This document shows, in pieces, positions 32,695 through 43,984 of a stretch of DNA of 64,000 nt. The notes under the pieces were generated by a model. It was not told the DNA's origin. It searched no databases and was given only the letters and a program-made list of their open reading frames with translations. Where the stretch lies: positions 229,723,672 to 229,787,671 of the forward strand of contig OW240912.1 of the NCBI GenBank assembly GCA_933207985.1. The letters run 5' to 3'. Within the stretch, counting starts at the first letter, position 1, and every line of letters starts with the position of its first letter. The stretch comes from Pelobates cultripes (lineage: Eukaryota; Chordata; Amphibia; Anura; Pelobatidae). Both the position numbers and the translations under genes were made by a program.

Positions 32695-33730
32695 GTATGC
32701 AAAAAATACAGCATATTAAGGAGTCCAAAACCTGGTAATAGACTAAAGTTGTATTGGTGCCCAAAGTAGCCTTTTAATTAATCTAGTAGGTGAGAGTGAA
32801 GGATTTAAGTGTGCATAAGGACATTTGTATTTTTTACTTGGATTGACAAGAAGCTACTAACCATTTAATTGAGATCACAGTCAACCACATTTTCAGTCCT
32901 GCATCAAGTATTTGTATATTTCTCTCTTCCATTCTCACTATTTCATTTGGGCGTTATTGTGCATACACAGGAATTGTCACGCTGCACCAGTTAGTTTTTA
33001 CCTCTACAGAATCTCATAACTTCAATGCATCTACATGGGAAGCATTTTTATATATATAAAAAATTGGAAAATAAAATTAATGTTAATATAAAAACTTTAA
33101 TCAAAAAACCTGGAAAGGGTATGAGTTAAAGATGAATCCGAGTAAATCATGACTAGTTAAAATAACAAAACCACAAAGGAGTGGTAAGTCTAAAAGGAAT
33201 ATTGTACATTTATTGTAAGAATAGTTTAGCAAATGTGAAAAACAGGAAAAATGGTAAGCAAAGCATCCAGCCATCTCTACTAATAAAGGCCAATATACAA
33301 ATGGATAGTAAAGAATATGAACTGATGACAGCACAATTTTAAGGACAATCGTACAAAATAAAATAAAATATAGAAACCACAAATAAACAAAACTAAAAAC
33401 AGACAAGTAATAATAAATAATACATAAATAAACCAGGAACAACTTAGCAATTACAATCCAAGCACCCTTGAGTTGAACTCCATCCAAGCAATACAGAAAA
33501 ATTTAAGTGAAACTGGCCCAAGGCAAAATGTATGGGTGCAATTTAATTTTGTGCTTCACTTCCCCCCCAAAAAACGTGTGTTTGTAAACTGTGGGTACTT
33601 CTGTTGCTGAACCGAGTCCAAGAAAAAAGACACCTTGACTGCTGGAAGTGATGGAATCAATATCTAACATATTTCATCCTCTATTGCAGATTTTATCAAT
33701 GGTAAACCAGGTATAGCCAGGTATTTTGAC
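32695..33730. other. AT-rich stretch with an inverted MITE piece
   Basis: 32945-33045 is the inverse of 28885-28985 (GGAATTGTCACGCTGCACCA and ATGCATCTACATGGGAAGCA). The rest is A-rich. The 128-residue minus-strand frame at 33101-33487 is Leu/Phe/Tyr-rich, as expected from AT-rich DNA, and shows no family signature. Confidence 0.45.
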
Positions 33731-33734
33731 TTAA

Positions 33735-34219
33735 AGGACCACTATAGTGCCAGGAAAACATACTCGTACTCGTAAACATACTCAGGGTCTCCCTCCCGCC
33801 GGGCTGGATGGAGAGGAAGGGGTTAAACTTACCTCTTTTTCCAGCACCGGGCTGGGAGCTCTCCTCCTCCTCTCCTCCCTCTTCTCCTCCTCTTCGGCTG
33901 AATGCGCATGCGCAGCAGGAACTGCGCACACATTCAGCCAGTCCATAGGAAAGCATTCACAATGCTTTCCTATGGACGCTGGCGTCTTCTCACTGTGATT
34001 TTCACAGTGAGAAGCACGCAAGCGCCTCTAGCGGCTGTCAAGAGACAGCCACTGGAGGCTGGATTAACCCTAACATAAACATAGCAGTTTCTCTGAAACT
34101 GCTATGTTTATATAAAAAAAAAAAAAAAAAATAAAAAAAAAAATGGGTTAACCCTAGCTGGACCGGGCACCCAGACCACTTCATTAAGCTGAAGTGGTCT
34201 GGGTGCCTATAGTGGTCCT
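33735..34219. mobile_element. TTAA-flanked MITE (485 bp), inverted relative to 21172
   Basis: TTAA at 33731-33734 and 34220-34223. The ends are AGGACCACTATAGTGCC and GGGTGCCTATAGTGGTCCT. It aligns in reverse with 21172-21645, including the GC-rich centre, the GAAAGCATTCACAATGC hairpin and the AAACATAGCAGTTTC hairpin. It is complete and non-coding. Confidence 0.88.
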
Positions 34220-34223
34220 TTAA

Positions 34224-34492
34224 GGCCATGTCGCTTGGAAACGCTGAATGTCCCCCATAGAGATACATGAATTCAGTGCATCTCTATGAGGAGATGCTTA
34301 TTGGCGCAACACAATGTTTTGCCGTGCATGCACAATAGCTTCCCAATGATTTCCTCTGGTCATGGAGGTGGAGCCAGGGATAGAATCACCTTTTACTGTG
34401 ATTGGAGTGGGGCTGCTCACCTAGACAGCTGCTCCAGGACTGTAATGTCAGGAAAACATATTTTTATTCTTGACACTATAGTGGTCCTTTAA
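34224..34492. repeat. Half copy of the TTAA MITE family
   Basis: Ends CACTATAGTGGTCCTTTAA at about 34474-34492 and shares TGCATCTCTATGAGGAGATG with 32408-32430. The left terminus is missing because the copy starts at the edge of the 33735 MITE. The full copy may therefore have inserted into this older one. Confidence 0.65.
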
Positions 34493-34844
34493 CTGTAACA
34501 AATCTATAATATAAACATTTGTAGGTGTGATACTTTTGTTTTAATCAAATTTCCCCTTAGCTCTTCAAAGAAGTGTAGTGCTGAAAGTGATTGCAGTCAA
34601 TATTTTCACAGCAGTAGATTACTTCAGGCTCATTATTCTGCTTCTATTTTTTAATGTGAACTTCACAGCTAAAAGCTCTCTTACACAAGCTACCTCTTGC
34701 TAATATTTACAAGGCTCTTGCAGGCATGATGTTTACACTGGATTGGTGTGTGTGACAATCAACTCTATAAATGCTAGATATATTGTCAAAACATTATAAG
34801 TGGAGATATAACACACATTTTACACATCTCTCTCATACACATAC

Positions 34845-34875
<31 letters not shown>

Positions 34876-34930
34876 TACATATACACACACACACACACAT
34901 ACATATACATACATACATACATATACACAC
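34845..34930. repeat. (TA)n(CA)n compound microsatellite
   Basis: Alternating TA, CA and TACA runs. Confidence 0.95.
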
Positions 34931-35074
34931 ATTTTTGTAAACAATTATATAAAATATATAAGAACTTTTGCACTCCTACCTCCAGCCAATGATACCGGGT
35001 GCTCAGCCACACTGTGATATAGGAAACAAATGTTTGCCAGCACTCCTGGATTTCCAACATCAAAATACTTTATT

Positions 35075-35121
35075 GTCAAATCGACGTTTCAGTCCCTAAT
35101 CCGAGACTATCATCAGGATAC
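35075..35121 (-). ncRNA. Hammerhead-like ribozyme motif, canonical core
   Basis: Minus-strand order: AUC (stem I, 35117-35119), CUGAUGA (35116-35110), one extra U, AGUCUC GGAUUA GGGACU (6-bp stem II with one G-U pair), GAAAC (35090-35086), GUC (35085-35083), GAU (stem I partner). The 15 core nucleotides expected of a hammerhead are all present. Stem III collapses to AC/GU with no loop, as in minimal PLE-associated hammerheads, which act as dimers. Cleavage would be 3' of the C at 35083. The bulged U next to stem II is atypical. Confidence 0.7.
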
Positions 35122-35207
35122 ACCTGACCAATAATCTCCCAAGAAAGGTTGCACACAAAGGTCTTTCTTCAATGGGGATATTTATTCAAACATAAACATT
35201 GCATCCG

Positions 35208-35250
35208 TCCGGATTGTCATTTTGACCCACTCGGGTCTTTCAAGATCAAT
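35208..35250 (-). ncRNA. Decayed hammerhead-like motif
   Basis: The minus strand reads GAUC, UUGAAA, GACCC GAGU GGGUC (perfect 5-bp stem), then AAAAUGAC where GAAACGAC would be expected. The overall layout is the same as at 61025-61062, but key G and C positions are lost. It is most likely inactive. Confidence 0.45.
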
Positions 35251-35399
35251 AGTGCAACGATACAAACATAAATATGAAAAAGTGAAAAATATCTTACCAA
35301 TCCAGTGCTTGTAGCCCTTGAACTCATCCGAAAGGGTGGGCCACGTGATCAATGTGTAAAACTCCAGATAACAAAAGTGCTTTAGCTTGCTTAAAAGTT

Positions 35400-38135
35400 T
35401 TATGTGTCCTATTCTTTTTATTTAAAAAAAAATAAAATAAAAATAAATAAATAAAAAAGGCAGATTTCTATAGAAATTGACCCATTTATGAATGAACCTT
35501 GTTACAACCCTCTGGCTGTCATACAACCGGTCCTGTTACTATCTGGTTGTTAAGCTATTGCCCTGAGAACCTGCCTAGCAAGGACTTGTCATTGAACTGG
35601 AAGTCTGTTATTGGACAGCTTTAAACTTAACTAGATTCTAGCGCCAGGCAAAGCTGTCCCCCCGCTGGTTTCCCCTTTACTGCATCACTGACACAAGGTC
35701 CAATCAAGTGCTTCTCATAGATAAATATTAGATTGGCTAGGAGCGCATGGGAAGGGAGTCAGGGTGGACCAGGAAAGGAGGTGGGGACTTAATATTAAAA
35801 AACAAATACGCACGTTACGCAATACATGGAGGTGGGATTGGCAGAAAAGACAGAGGGAGGAAGGGTACACGGAACCTTCCCTTTATAGACGTGCTCTCAG
35901 CGCTGCCTGCACGGGTAGAAGCTGAGAACATCTATTGCCAGTATGCAGTGATGCATTGATGAAAGACATAATGTTTGAACAGAATTGAGATTAGGCAATC
36001 CAGGACAGAGTTCTGCTGGCATAAAATTGAAGATATCTCTCTATATACAGCATTTCAAGCAGACATATTGCACATACTGATTGCTAACTACCACCATGAC
36101 CACTTCTAAAAGCAGAATTGGTCATGGTGGTTGGAATAACCCTTTAAACCCAGACGAAGCTTACATACATTTTATCCTTAGTAATGATACGCAATGGGCA
36201 CTATTAATGTCATACAAAATGTGAAATGATCTGAGATTGTGATGGATGAATGGTGGACAATGGCAAACAGAAAGTGAATATGAGCAAACTGCTGGATACT
36301 CGCAAACAGAGTTAATTTCCATTTTTCAGTATCATTGCTCTTCGCACTGAACAGATTTAAAAATGCAACTGACATGCAATGTTGTTAAACCATATTGACC
36401 CATCATTAAGCTGTCAGAGCAATAAGTACACAGAGAGCAGATGTCATTTATAACTGTAAATGCTTATAAAAAGTTCACAAACAAACCACAACAATGCTGC
36501 TTGAAACTTGTAAACGCATCCAGTGCTGGTCACCGCAACAGTGTGCAGCCACATTGCCCTTAGCAAACAGGTATAAGTAAACTGCATTAACGCATTTCTC
36601 TTTTTATCACTTCAAAAGTAAGCATTGCAACAGTACGTTTTATTTCCCTTCTCAAGCTGAATAATAGTACATTATTATCATTAATTATCATGATCTTTGT
36701 CTTTTAATGCTTTAATTTCTAAAATGAACTTTTTTTGTAATTTGTTTTAGTTTTTAACTGTAAGATGTTGAGATAAATATTCTATGCTGGGATATATTTA
36801 ATACAACAGTAATTTATTATTGTGTAATTTCTCTTGATAAGTTTTTGTTTGAGAATTATCAGTTTTGCTTACAGAAATAGCAGAAATGTTTGTTCCATGA
36901 AACTTGTTCAATGCAGTGTATGGATGATAAATCATACCTAAGAATTAAACCTAATTCAAAATTATATATGAATAAATGCAAATATAGTACATGGTTATGT
37001 AAGTCCATCAATTCAAACTTCCACATAAAACTGCTCACTTTTCAAATACATACATAACTTTTTTTTCTTATTTGTAGAAATGGCAATTGGTAGAGAAAGT
37101 ATACATTTGCATAAATATAATGTCATAAAGAATAATCAAAGAACACATAAAAACTCACATGGGTGTTCATTAAAAGAATTACCAAGTATTCAAAGTGGCT
37201 TTCAACTTTAAGGCCAAACTAGTTGAGCTGGAAACATTCTACAAGATCAGTTTTGGCTATTTTCGACAATTCAATTTGTATTACCCAAAGTCCTTACTTT
37301 AATGAATAACCCTATAAGGAACAAGTGTTGAAGAAAATGCTCTGGTTATGGTTGGGGATAGAATAGTATGTAAATTTGATTAAATGGTCCACATAGAAAA
37401 ATAAATATAAAGGTTAGAAAGGACAATGAGGATCAAGGACATTCCACCCAGACTTTAATGTACTGTAGAAATGACAACATAAAAGATGGACAATAAAATC
37501 AAATGTCCGAGCAAGGTAATTTCAGCATTCACACTGTACAGCTCATTTCAGACTCAGGACTCCAGCTTCCATTTCAGAGTAATATGGGCATAATGCAGAA
37601 TCTTTCCAGCTGTGGTAAGTGACGTGTAGGCATACATCATAGCTAAAGGAAATGATAGTCACAATAAATAACAGATGATGGCCTGACTCATAGTACTTTT
37701 CATTTCAGGTATATTCATTTTTTTGTTTGTTGCCCAGAAATGTCTGTCATTCCTCCTCTTTAAAAGAGTTATGACCAAAAGGTAGATCTGATGTTGTAGA
37801 ACATAAACCTATATTATGCCAACCTTAAACAAAACATCATGGGAGGTTCAGTTCTACAACAGCTGGGGATCTACTTATTGTGTTACTTTATAAAAGGGTT
37901 GTAAAAAGAAAAACAAAATTATTTTGTTGCCCTGATATGAAATAAAAGATATAGGTAACATGTTGATTTCTGGGTCAGCTGCCCTTTTCAAATAATGATA
38001 GCATAGGTTAATAGAACATGAAACACAATTTGAAAGAGGTATGAAACATGCTGGTTTAATTCATTAATGTGGTCCCATGAAATGATGTTTGTGCTATAGC
38101 AGTTAATAGTGTAAATAAAGGATTGTTAGAGTATA
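35400..38135. other. Mostly unassigned AT-rich sequence with MITE pieces
   Basis: 36083-36147 holds a hairpin (CCACCATGACCACTTCT paired with a GGTCATGGTGG arm) ending AACCCTTTAA, the terminus of a TTAA-type MITE. 35700-35950 is probably the interior of the same or a related element. 37790-37880 resembles the short palindromic MITE seen at 51345. No gene is recognised between 36150 and 37780. Confidence 0.4.
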
Positions 38136-39718
38136 CAGTTGCAAGAAAAAGTATGTGAACCCTTTGGAATGATATGGATTTCTGCACAAATTGGTCATAA
38201 AATGTGATCTGATCATCATCTAAGTCACAACAATAGACAATCACAGTCTGCTTAAACTAATAACACACAAAGAATGAAATGTTGCCATGTTTTTATTGAA
38301 CACACCATGTAAACATTCACAGTGCAGGTGGAAAAAGTATGTGAACCCTTGGATTTAATAACTGGTTGAACCTCCTTTGGCAGCAATAACTTCAACCAAA
38401 CGTTTCCTGTAGTTGCAGATCAGACGTGCACAACGGTCAGGAGTAATTTTTGACCATTCCTCTTTACAGAACTGTTTCAGTTCAGCAATATTCTTTTGAT
38501 GTCTGGTGTGAATCTCTTTCTTGAGGTCATGCCACAGCATCTCAATCGGGTTGAGGTCAGGACTCTGACTGGGCCACTTCAGAAGGCGTATTTTCTTCTG
38601 TTTAAGCCATTCTGTTGTTGATTTACTTCTATGCTTTAGGTCATTGTCCTGTTGCAACACCCATCTTCTGTTGAGCTTCAGCTGGTAGACAGATGGCCTT
38701 AAGTTCTCCTGCAAAATGTCTTGATAAACTTGGGAATTAATTTTTCCTTCGATGATAGCAATCCGTCCAGGCCCTGATGCAGCAAAGCAGCCCCAAACCA
38801 TGATGCCCCCACCACCATACTTCACAGTTGGGATGAGGTTTTGATGTTGGTGTGCTGTGCCTTTTTGTCGCCACACATAGTGTTGTGTGTTTCTTCCAAA
38901 CAACTCAACTTTGGTTTCATCTGTCCACAGAATATTTTGCCAGTATTGCTGTGGAACATCCAAGTGCTCTTTTGCAAACTGTAAACTTGCAGCAATGTTT
39001 TGTTTGGACACAGTGGCTTCCTCTGTGGTATCCTCCCATGAAATCCGTTCTTGTTTAGTGTTTTACGTATTGTAGATTTTTCCAGTGACTTTTGTAAGTC
39101 TTTAGCTGACACTCTAGGATTCTTCTTCACCTCATTGAGCAGTCTGCGCTGTGCTCTTGCAGTCATTATTACAGGAGAGAGTAGCAGCAGTGCTGAACTT
39201 TCTCCATTTATAGACAATTTGTCTTACCATGGACTGATGAACAGCAAGGCTTTTGGAGATACTTTTATAACCCTTTCCAGCTTTATGCAAGTCAACAATT
39301 CTTAATCGTAGGTCTTCTGAGAGCTCTTTTGTGCGAGGCATCATTCACATCAGGCAATGCTTCTTGTGAAAAGCAAACCCAGAACTGGTGTGTTTTTTAT
39401 AGGGCAGGGCAGCTGTAACCAACACCTCCAATCTCATCTCATTGATTGGACTCCCGTTGGCTGACATCTCACTCCAATTAACTCTTGAAGATGTCATTAG
39501 TCTAGGGGTTCACATACTTTTTCTACCTGCACTGTGAATGTTTAATAACAGTGCGTTCAATAAAAACATGGCAACATTTCATTATTTGTGTTTTATTAGT
39601 TTAAGTAGACTGATTGTCTATTGTTGTGACTTAGATGATGATCAGATCACATTTTATGACCAATTTGTGCAGAAGTCCATATCATTCCAAAGGGTTCACA
39701 TACTTTTTCTTGCAACTG
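38136..39718 (-). mobile_element. Complete Tc1-family transposon with IR/DR ends
   Basis: The element starts CAGTTGCAAGAAAAAGTATG and ends with its complement, flanked by TA at 38134-38135 and 39719-39720. The inverted repeats are ~215 bp, nearly identical, and each holds an outer and an inner copy of a GAAAAAGTATGTGAACCC direct repeat (inner copies near 38331 and 39506). These IR/DR ends are the layout known for transposase binding in Sleeping Beauty-like elements. The high arm identity suggests fairly recent movement. The transposase inside is frameshifted. Confidence 0.93.
38355..39344 (-). pseudogene. Tc1-family (DD34E) transposase, frameshifted
   Basis: The total span corresponds to ~330 codons, close to the usual ~340. 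In order: the start at 39344/39341 with [20 protein letters not shown], then [16 protein letters not shown] (first helix-turn-helix); after a frame change, [18 protein letters not shown] (second helix-turn-helix) and [14 protein letters not shown]; after another, NILWTDETKVELFG (first Asp), GGGGIMVWGCFAASGPG, WVLQQDNDLKHRS (second Asp) and SPDLNPIEMLW (Glu). Thirty-four residues separate the second Asp and the Glu. All catalytic residues survive in the last 218-residue frame. At least two frameshifts upstream break the protein. Confidence 0.93.
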
Positions 39719-39720
39719 TA

Positions 39721-41055
39721 TGCAGATGTGGCAGAGCATGTGCATGACCAGTGTATACACTGGTGCAGAACTCCAATTTAACTTCTCCAACAGTGCTAAA
39801 CAGCCCTTGGCCACCTACCCCCTCCTAGTCCCTACTGCATTAAGTGCTCTTCTATACCAGGTGCCCAAAATGAGTATGACAGGGTTGTCACCAACCATGA
39901 CCAGACAGCTCTTAAAAGTACCACTGAGCGTTACATAAAATTACTTGCACCTTTGAGTTAGCCGCACCAAATACCAGCTAACCCAAAGTTACTTCTGGCC
40001 CTGGATCTCTAAAGACATCCGCCAGTACTACCAGATATGCTAAACCTGTCAGCGGATTGGAAAACAGAGAGACCCTCACAAGGCTAAACTGCACCCCCTC
40101 TAATCATGGAGGCACTGGTTAGCCTGTAACTGTAGATATTATAGATTCCTAACTATGCCTAGTTCCTACGCAACCAGGTACCTGGAGGCTGTTGTGTTGA
40201 CCAATATACATGCTGAGACAGTGGTGGATGCCTTGGTCCGAATCTTCTTGAGATAATCTGGGATCAGGGCACCCAGCTCACTGATGCGGTCACTAATCAA
40301 CTCTAGAGGCTCTGTAATATGAAGCCTAGTCAAAGCTCCCCTTACCACCCCAAACAAATGGCTTGTGCGAGCGCTCCAACCGGATGTTGAAGCAAATGCT
40401 TCGGACATTCGTAACTACTAGCCGGCATTGGTAGTGCTTACCGCTGTACCTCCTGTTTGCCTATTGGGAGATACTACAGATATCCACCAGGCTCTTCCCC
40501 TTTGTGCTGTTGTGTGGGTGGCAGGTTCAAGGGCCCCTAGATCTAGTAAGGGAGAACTCGAAAGGTTATATCAGGCAGGACGGGACTCCTATCATCCCAT
40601 ACATGCTGCAGTCCACCGGGCAGGGTCTCCCTCCCACGTCTTCCTCCCACCCAAACATTACATTTTTTGGAATTTTGTCTCTCTGTATTGTAAAGAAACA
40701 AAGTTCTAACCAAGCAAATGTATATAATCTGTGGGTGATAATGTCAACATAAATATGTCATTGTCATGTCTTAGTGACAACAACAGATATAACCATATTG
40801 TACATTAAGGCTGGACTCGAGGCAGCCTAGAGCTCCAGTTCTGAGCGGGCCCACTTCGAGCCTGGCCCTGTTCTCCCTCATTTCATTGAGGAAGCATTGT
40901 GGGCTAAACCAATACAGACCACTTTAAGATCTCCCTTATACTTGCCTTGGCACTTCTTGATGACTCAGATGACTAAAATTATGGTACTCAAGAAGTACTA
41001 GGTAGCAGCAATTGATGGAGGTACTCGGACGGGGGTGCCAGGTGATCCATCACAT
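39721..41055. other. Unassigned stretch with one unrecognised ORF
   Basis: The minus-strand frame 40166-40408 (80 codons) has normal-looking amino-acid composition: HLFGVVRGALTRLHITEPLE, ISELGALIPDYLKKIRTKAS. I do not recognise it. The plus-strand frame 40428-40709 overlaps nothing known. The rest shows no gene or terminal repeats. Confidence 0.35.
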
Positions 41056-41059
41056 GTTC

Positions 41060-41310
41060 CTCTTGTTTTCCATCCATATCTCCCTCCCCCATTCCATCTA
41101 TACCTCCTCTTTCCATTCATGTATCCCTCCCCCCTTCAATCCATGTCTCTCCCCCATGTTCCCATCCACGTTACTCCCCATGTCTCCCTCCGCCGCCTTC
41201 CATTAATTTCTTCTCCCCCTTCCATACATGTTTCCCTCCACTCCTCCATCCATGTCTCTCCCTCCCCCTTCTATCCATGTCTCCCCCTTCCAGCCACGTC
41301 TCCCCCCCAT
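41060..41310. repeat. Pyrimidine-rich minisatellite
   Basis: Irregular ~20-25-bp units of CATCCATGTCTCCCTCCCCC type. The apparent Pro/Ser/His frames are repeat artefacts. Confidence 0.8.
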
Positions 41311-41639
41311 GCACAGATGTATCAGGTTCATAGTCAAAATTTACAGACTTTCAGCTGTTTGCAATGAACAAATCAAACAAAAAAAACATTTGAAATAGCT
41401 CAACACAATGAATGCTTCAAGTGGTTTTACCAAATTTAACTGAAAATGCAATTTAGAATGATTTCTCCAGTCTTAAAATTATTCAATCCCTTGAATCCCT
41501 CACAACAGTACAAAATTGCAAAACAGGTGTTGTCTCAAGCACGCCTGATGCAACTAATCAAGGGCTTCATTAGTTGCACCAGGTCCATTCCATACCCCCT
41601 AACGTTGGCCGTCCGTGAAACAATATGCTGGTAGGAGGG

Positions 41640-42054
41640 GAGTGTAGGGGGTGGGCCAGTTATGCCATTGTTTCACTGACCCTGCTTAAAAGGTAAGGGT
41701 CACCCAGAAAGGGACTGGACTGCCCAATCAAGCAGGCCAGCCCACTGAGGACAGAACATGTAGGAAAATGCTGTTTTAATACTCTTGGTAGGCTCCAAGC
41801 GCCCCAAGTAAAACATGAGTTTGTCTAAGGATGCAGAGGGAGTGCTGATTTGTGAGCTCTCTCTGCTCAGCTACCCTCTCGCGCTGCAAAGTGATGCCGG
41901 GTTCCAGAATATGAACTAAGCTAGCCACCTGCCACAAAGCTAACAAGATATTTGCCTGGGCATTTGGGGGCAGCGTTTTTTGCCACCACCTGGAAAGTGA
42001 CACCCAAGGCAAATGCCTTGTTTGCCTCATGGCAAATACGTCACTGGCAACAAC
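41640..42054. repeat. Possible transposon fragment with CAGTGACGTA-like end
   Basis: Read on the minus strand from 42052, GCCAGTGACGTATTTGCC and a CTCATGGCAA-like subterminal repeat resemble hAT-type ends (CAGTG...). The other terminus and a target duplication were not found. Confidence 0.3.
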
Positions 42055-43185
42055 TATAATGAGCTTATTCCTTTGCTGGGAAGCATTGCGTACTTGTCTG
42101 CAAGTAGAAGCCTATTGGAATGTGTGAGCACAGCGCTATGTACCACAATACAAATGTTAGAAGTTCCTCCTTCAATTCTAGTTCCTTTTCCCTTGGCTAA
42201 ATCCCCATTAGCCCACCCCATACTCCATTCCTCACACTTAAATGATTCTCTATCAAAGGAAACTGATTGGCGCATTTGCGATGCCTACAGCATGCACCCA
42301 AACTCCAACAATACTGCTTAAAGATAATCATCTGATTGGACCGTGAACACAGTGATGATAGAGAATGTATAGAAAGGATTGTGAAGAACTTGGCCCGGCG
42401 CTGTATTTCAGGTAAGTTTTATGCAATTTTTAAAGGTTTTGAGTCAAAAAACAGGTCGGAACAATTGACAACTTCACAATAAAGCATTTAATGCTAACTT
42501 ATCAAACATTTAAAGCCATATTGGAGTAAACCTTCCAAAAAGGAGCATAGAGCTCATAACTTCACATATGGCCAATTCAATAATAGAGAATTATACAGTT
42601 TCATTGTATTAAAAGCAATCTCTATGAAGGAATAGTTTTGGTAAGTTAATTGATTATTAAACAGTTATTTGGTTGGCAACCTACTAAGGTTCAGCTGTTT
42701 TAAAATACTAGTTGAAAGGCTAGTTTTCCAAAGCATCACAAAGTTTAGTGAATAAACTTTGGTTTTCTGATAAAAATATGGCTATAATCTGATTGACAGT
42801 GTCTCCTGCTCTTGTATGAACTTTTTAAATGATGTACTTTTGTGGCAGTTAAAGAATGACCTTCAGTTTTACTGAAGTGATGCTGTACAGCCCAGTAAAA
42901 GCAGTAATCTAGCTGCATTTTAAAATCATCCCCTTAATCCCTTCAAAGCTTGTGGCTACTAATCTAATTCAAATGTCACTTCTGTTCAAAACAAATAATG
43001 ACTTTTTTTTCAGGTGCACAATTTGCATAATGATTACAAAAACAAGAACAGTCTATTCTGTTGAAGCATAACTGTTCATACTAATAAACACTTAGTGCAA
43101 TTTTATTAAGTACTCCTGTATGTCTGCTCGGTATCACAAATATCTAATCAGCCACTCGTGGCAGCAATTCAGTACATGAAACCAG
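42055..43185. other. AT-rich stretch, no gene recognised
   Basis: 42400-42420 (CGCTGTATTTCAGGTAA) shares a short block with 58632-58650, suggesting a MITE remnant. Otherwise nothing is assignable. Confidence 0.35.
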
Positions 43186-43540
43186 GGGCATTGATAGAAA
43201 GGGACTGAGAGGGTTCGAGCACCAGATCGTTTGAGGTCAGTGCCTTTATGGGCCAGTAGGGAAATCAAAGATCTCTTTTACTGGCATATTGCGGGAGGGA
43301 GGGGGAGTCCAGAGAGCCTCTGCTCTCACTCCTCGTCTGTTCCAGATCTCTGTGTATTGGCTCCTGTGAGCTCCAGGCAGTACAGTGCATGGGTTGCCAT
43401 GGCAAAGCTATGCCACTGAGACCAGAGATCGCGATAGCTTTTACATGAGGTCTGCAACCGAGAGCTAGTGAGGGCAGGGGCTCTAAACGCACTGGACCAC
43501 CAGGGGTAGCTGTAATTTCCCCCCTCCCGGCCCAAGGTAA
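43186..43540. repeat. Unclassified GC-richer repeat-like block
   Basis: A compositionally distinct block begins near ACCAGGGGCATTGATAG and ends near CCACCAGGGGTAGC. It has no coding signature and no recovered termini. It may be a non-autonomous DNA element, but this is only an impression from composition. Confidence 0.3.
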
Positions 43541-43629
43541 CCAGAGACGGGGTGAATTAACAGTATTTTGGTTTTAACAATTTTTTTTTAATGTTTTATT
43601 GAAGTTCTATATAATTTCAACCCCCACCA

Positions 43630-43880
43630 CACAATACAGTCCCTATCTTATAATACAGCTCTGCATCCCCAGCACACGCACTGCATCACCAGCACACACT
43701 CTGCATCCCGGGCACAAAGGCAAAGACTATATACTCATCACACACATACACTTGCATTACCTGCAAATGCACACTCACTGCATCTTCAGCATACACTGTC
43801 CTTGCAGCCCCTAGACACAAATACTACATCGCAAGCACAAAAACAAGATATAGTTGCACATACACACTGCACAACAACAG
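43630..43880. repeat. Degenerate CTGCATC(CC)AGCACACA tandem repeat
   Basis: Irregular units of about 20 bp contain GCATC, CCAGCACA and ACACAC words. It is low complexity. Confidence 0.6.
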
Positions 43881-43984
43881 TTCCCTTAACAAAAACACAA
43901 TCCAAAAAGCAACCTCCAAAACATTAACAATACCTTTTACTGCCCTGCCCAACTATTTTAATTTTTTATTCTTTAAAAAAAGAG

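Larger units (their letters stand above)
34960..35400 (-). repeat. Penelope-type terminal repeats with hammerhead-like motifs
   Basis: The minus strand resembles the terminal repeat of Penelope-like elements. It contains a 3'-like GCACTCCTGG/CCAGGAGTGC boundary, AATAAAGTATTTTGATG and the hammerhead-like module at 35075-35121. A second, more decayed module follows at 35208-35250 with GAATAAATATCCCC downstream. No PLE coding region is attached, so these are probably isolated terminal repeats. Confidence 0.65.

Noticed and set aside
33101..33487. 128-codon minus-strand frame rich in Leu, Phe and Tyr, resembling a membrane protein
   Set aside because: AT-rich DNA gives hydrophobic frames by chance; there is no family motif and no supporting context.
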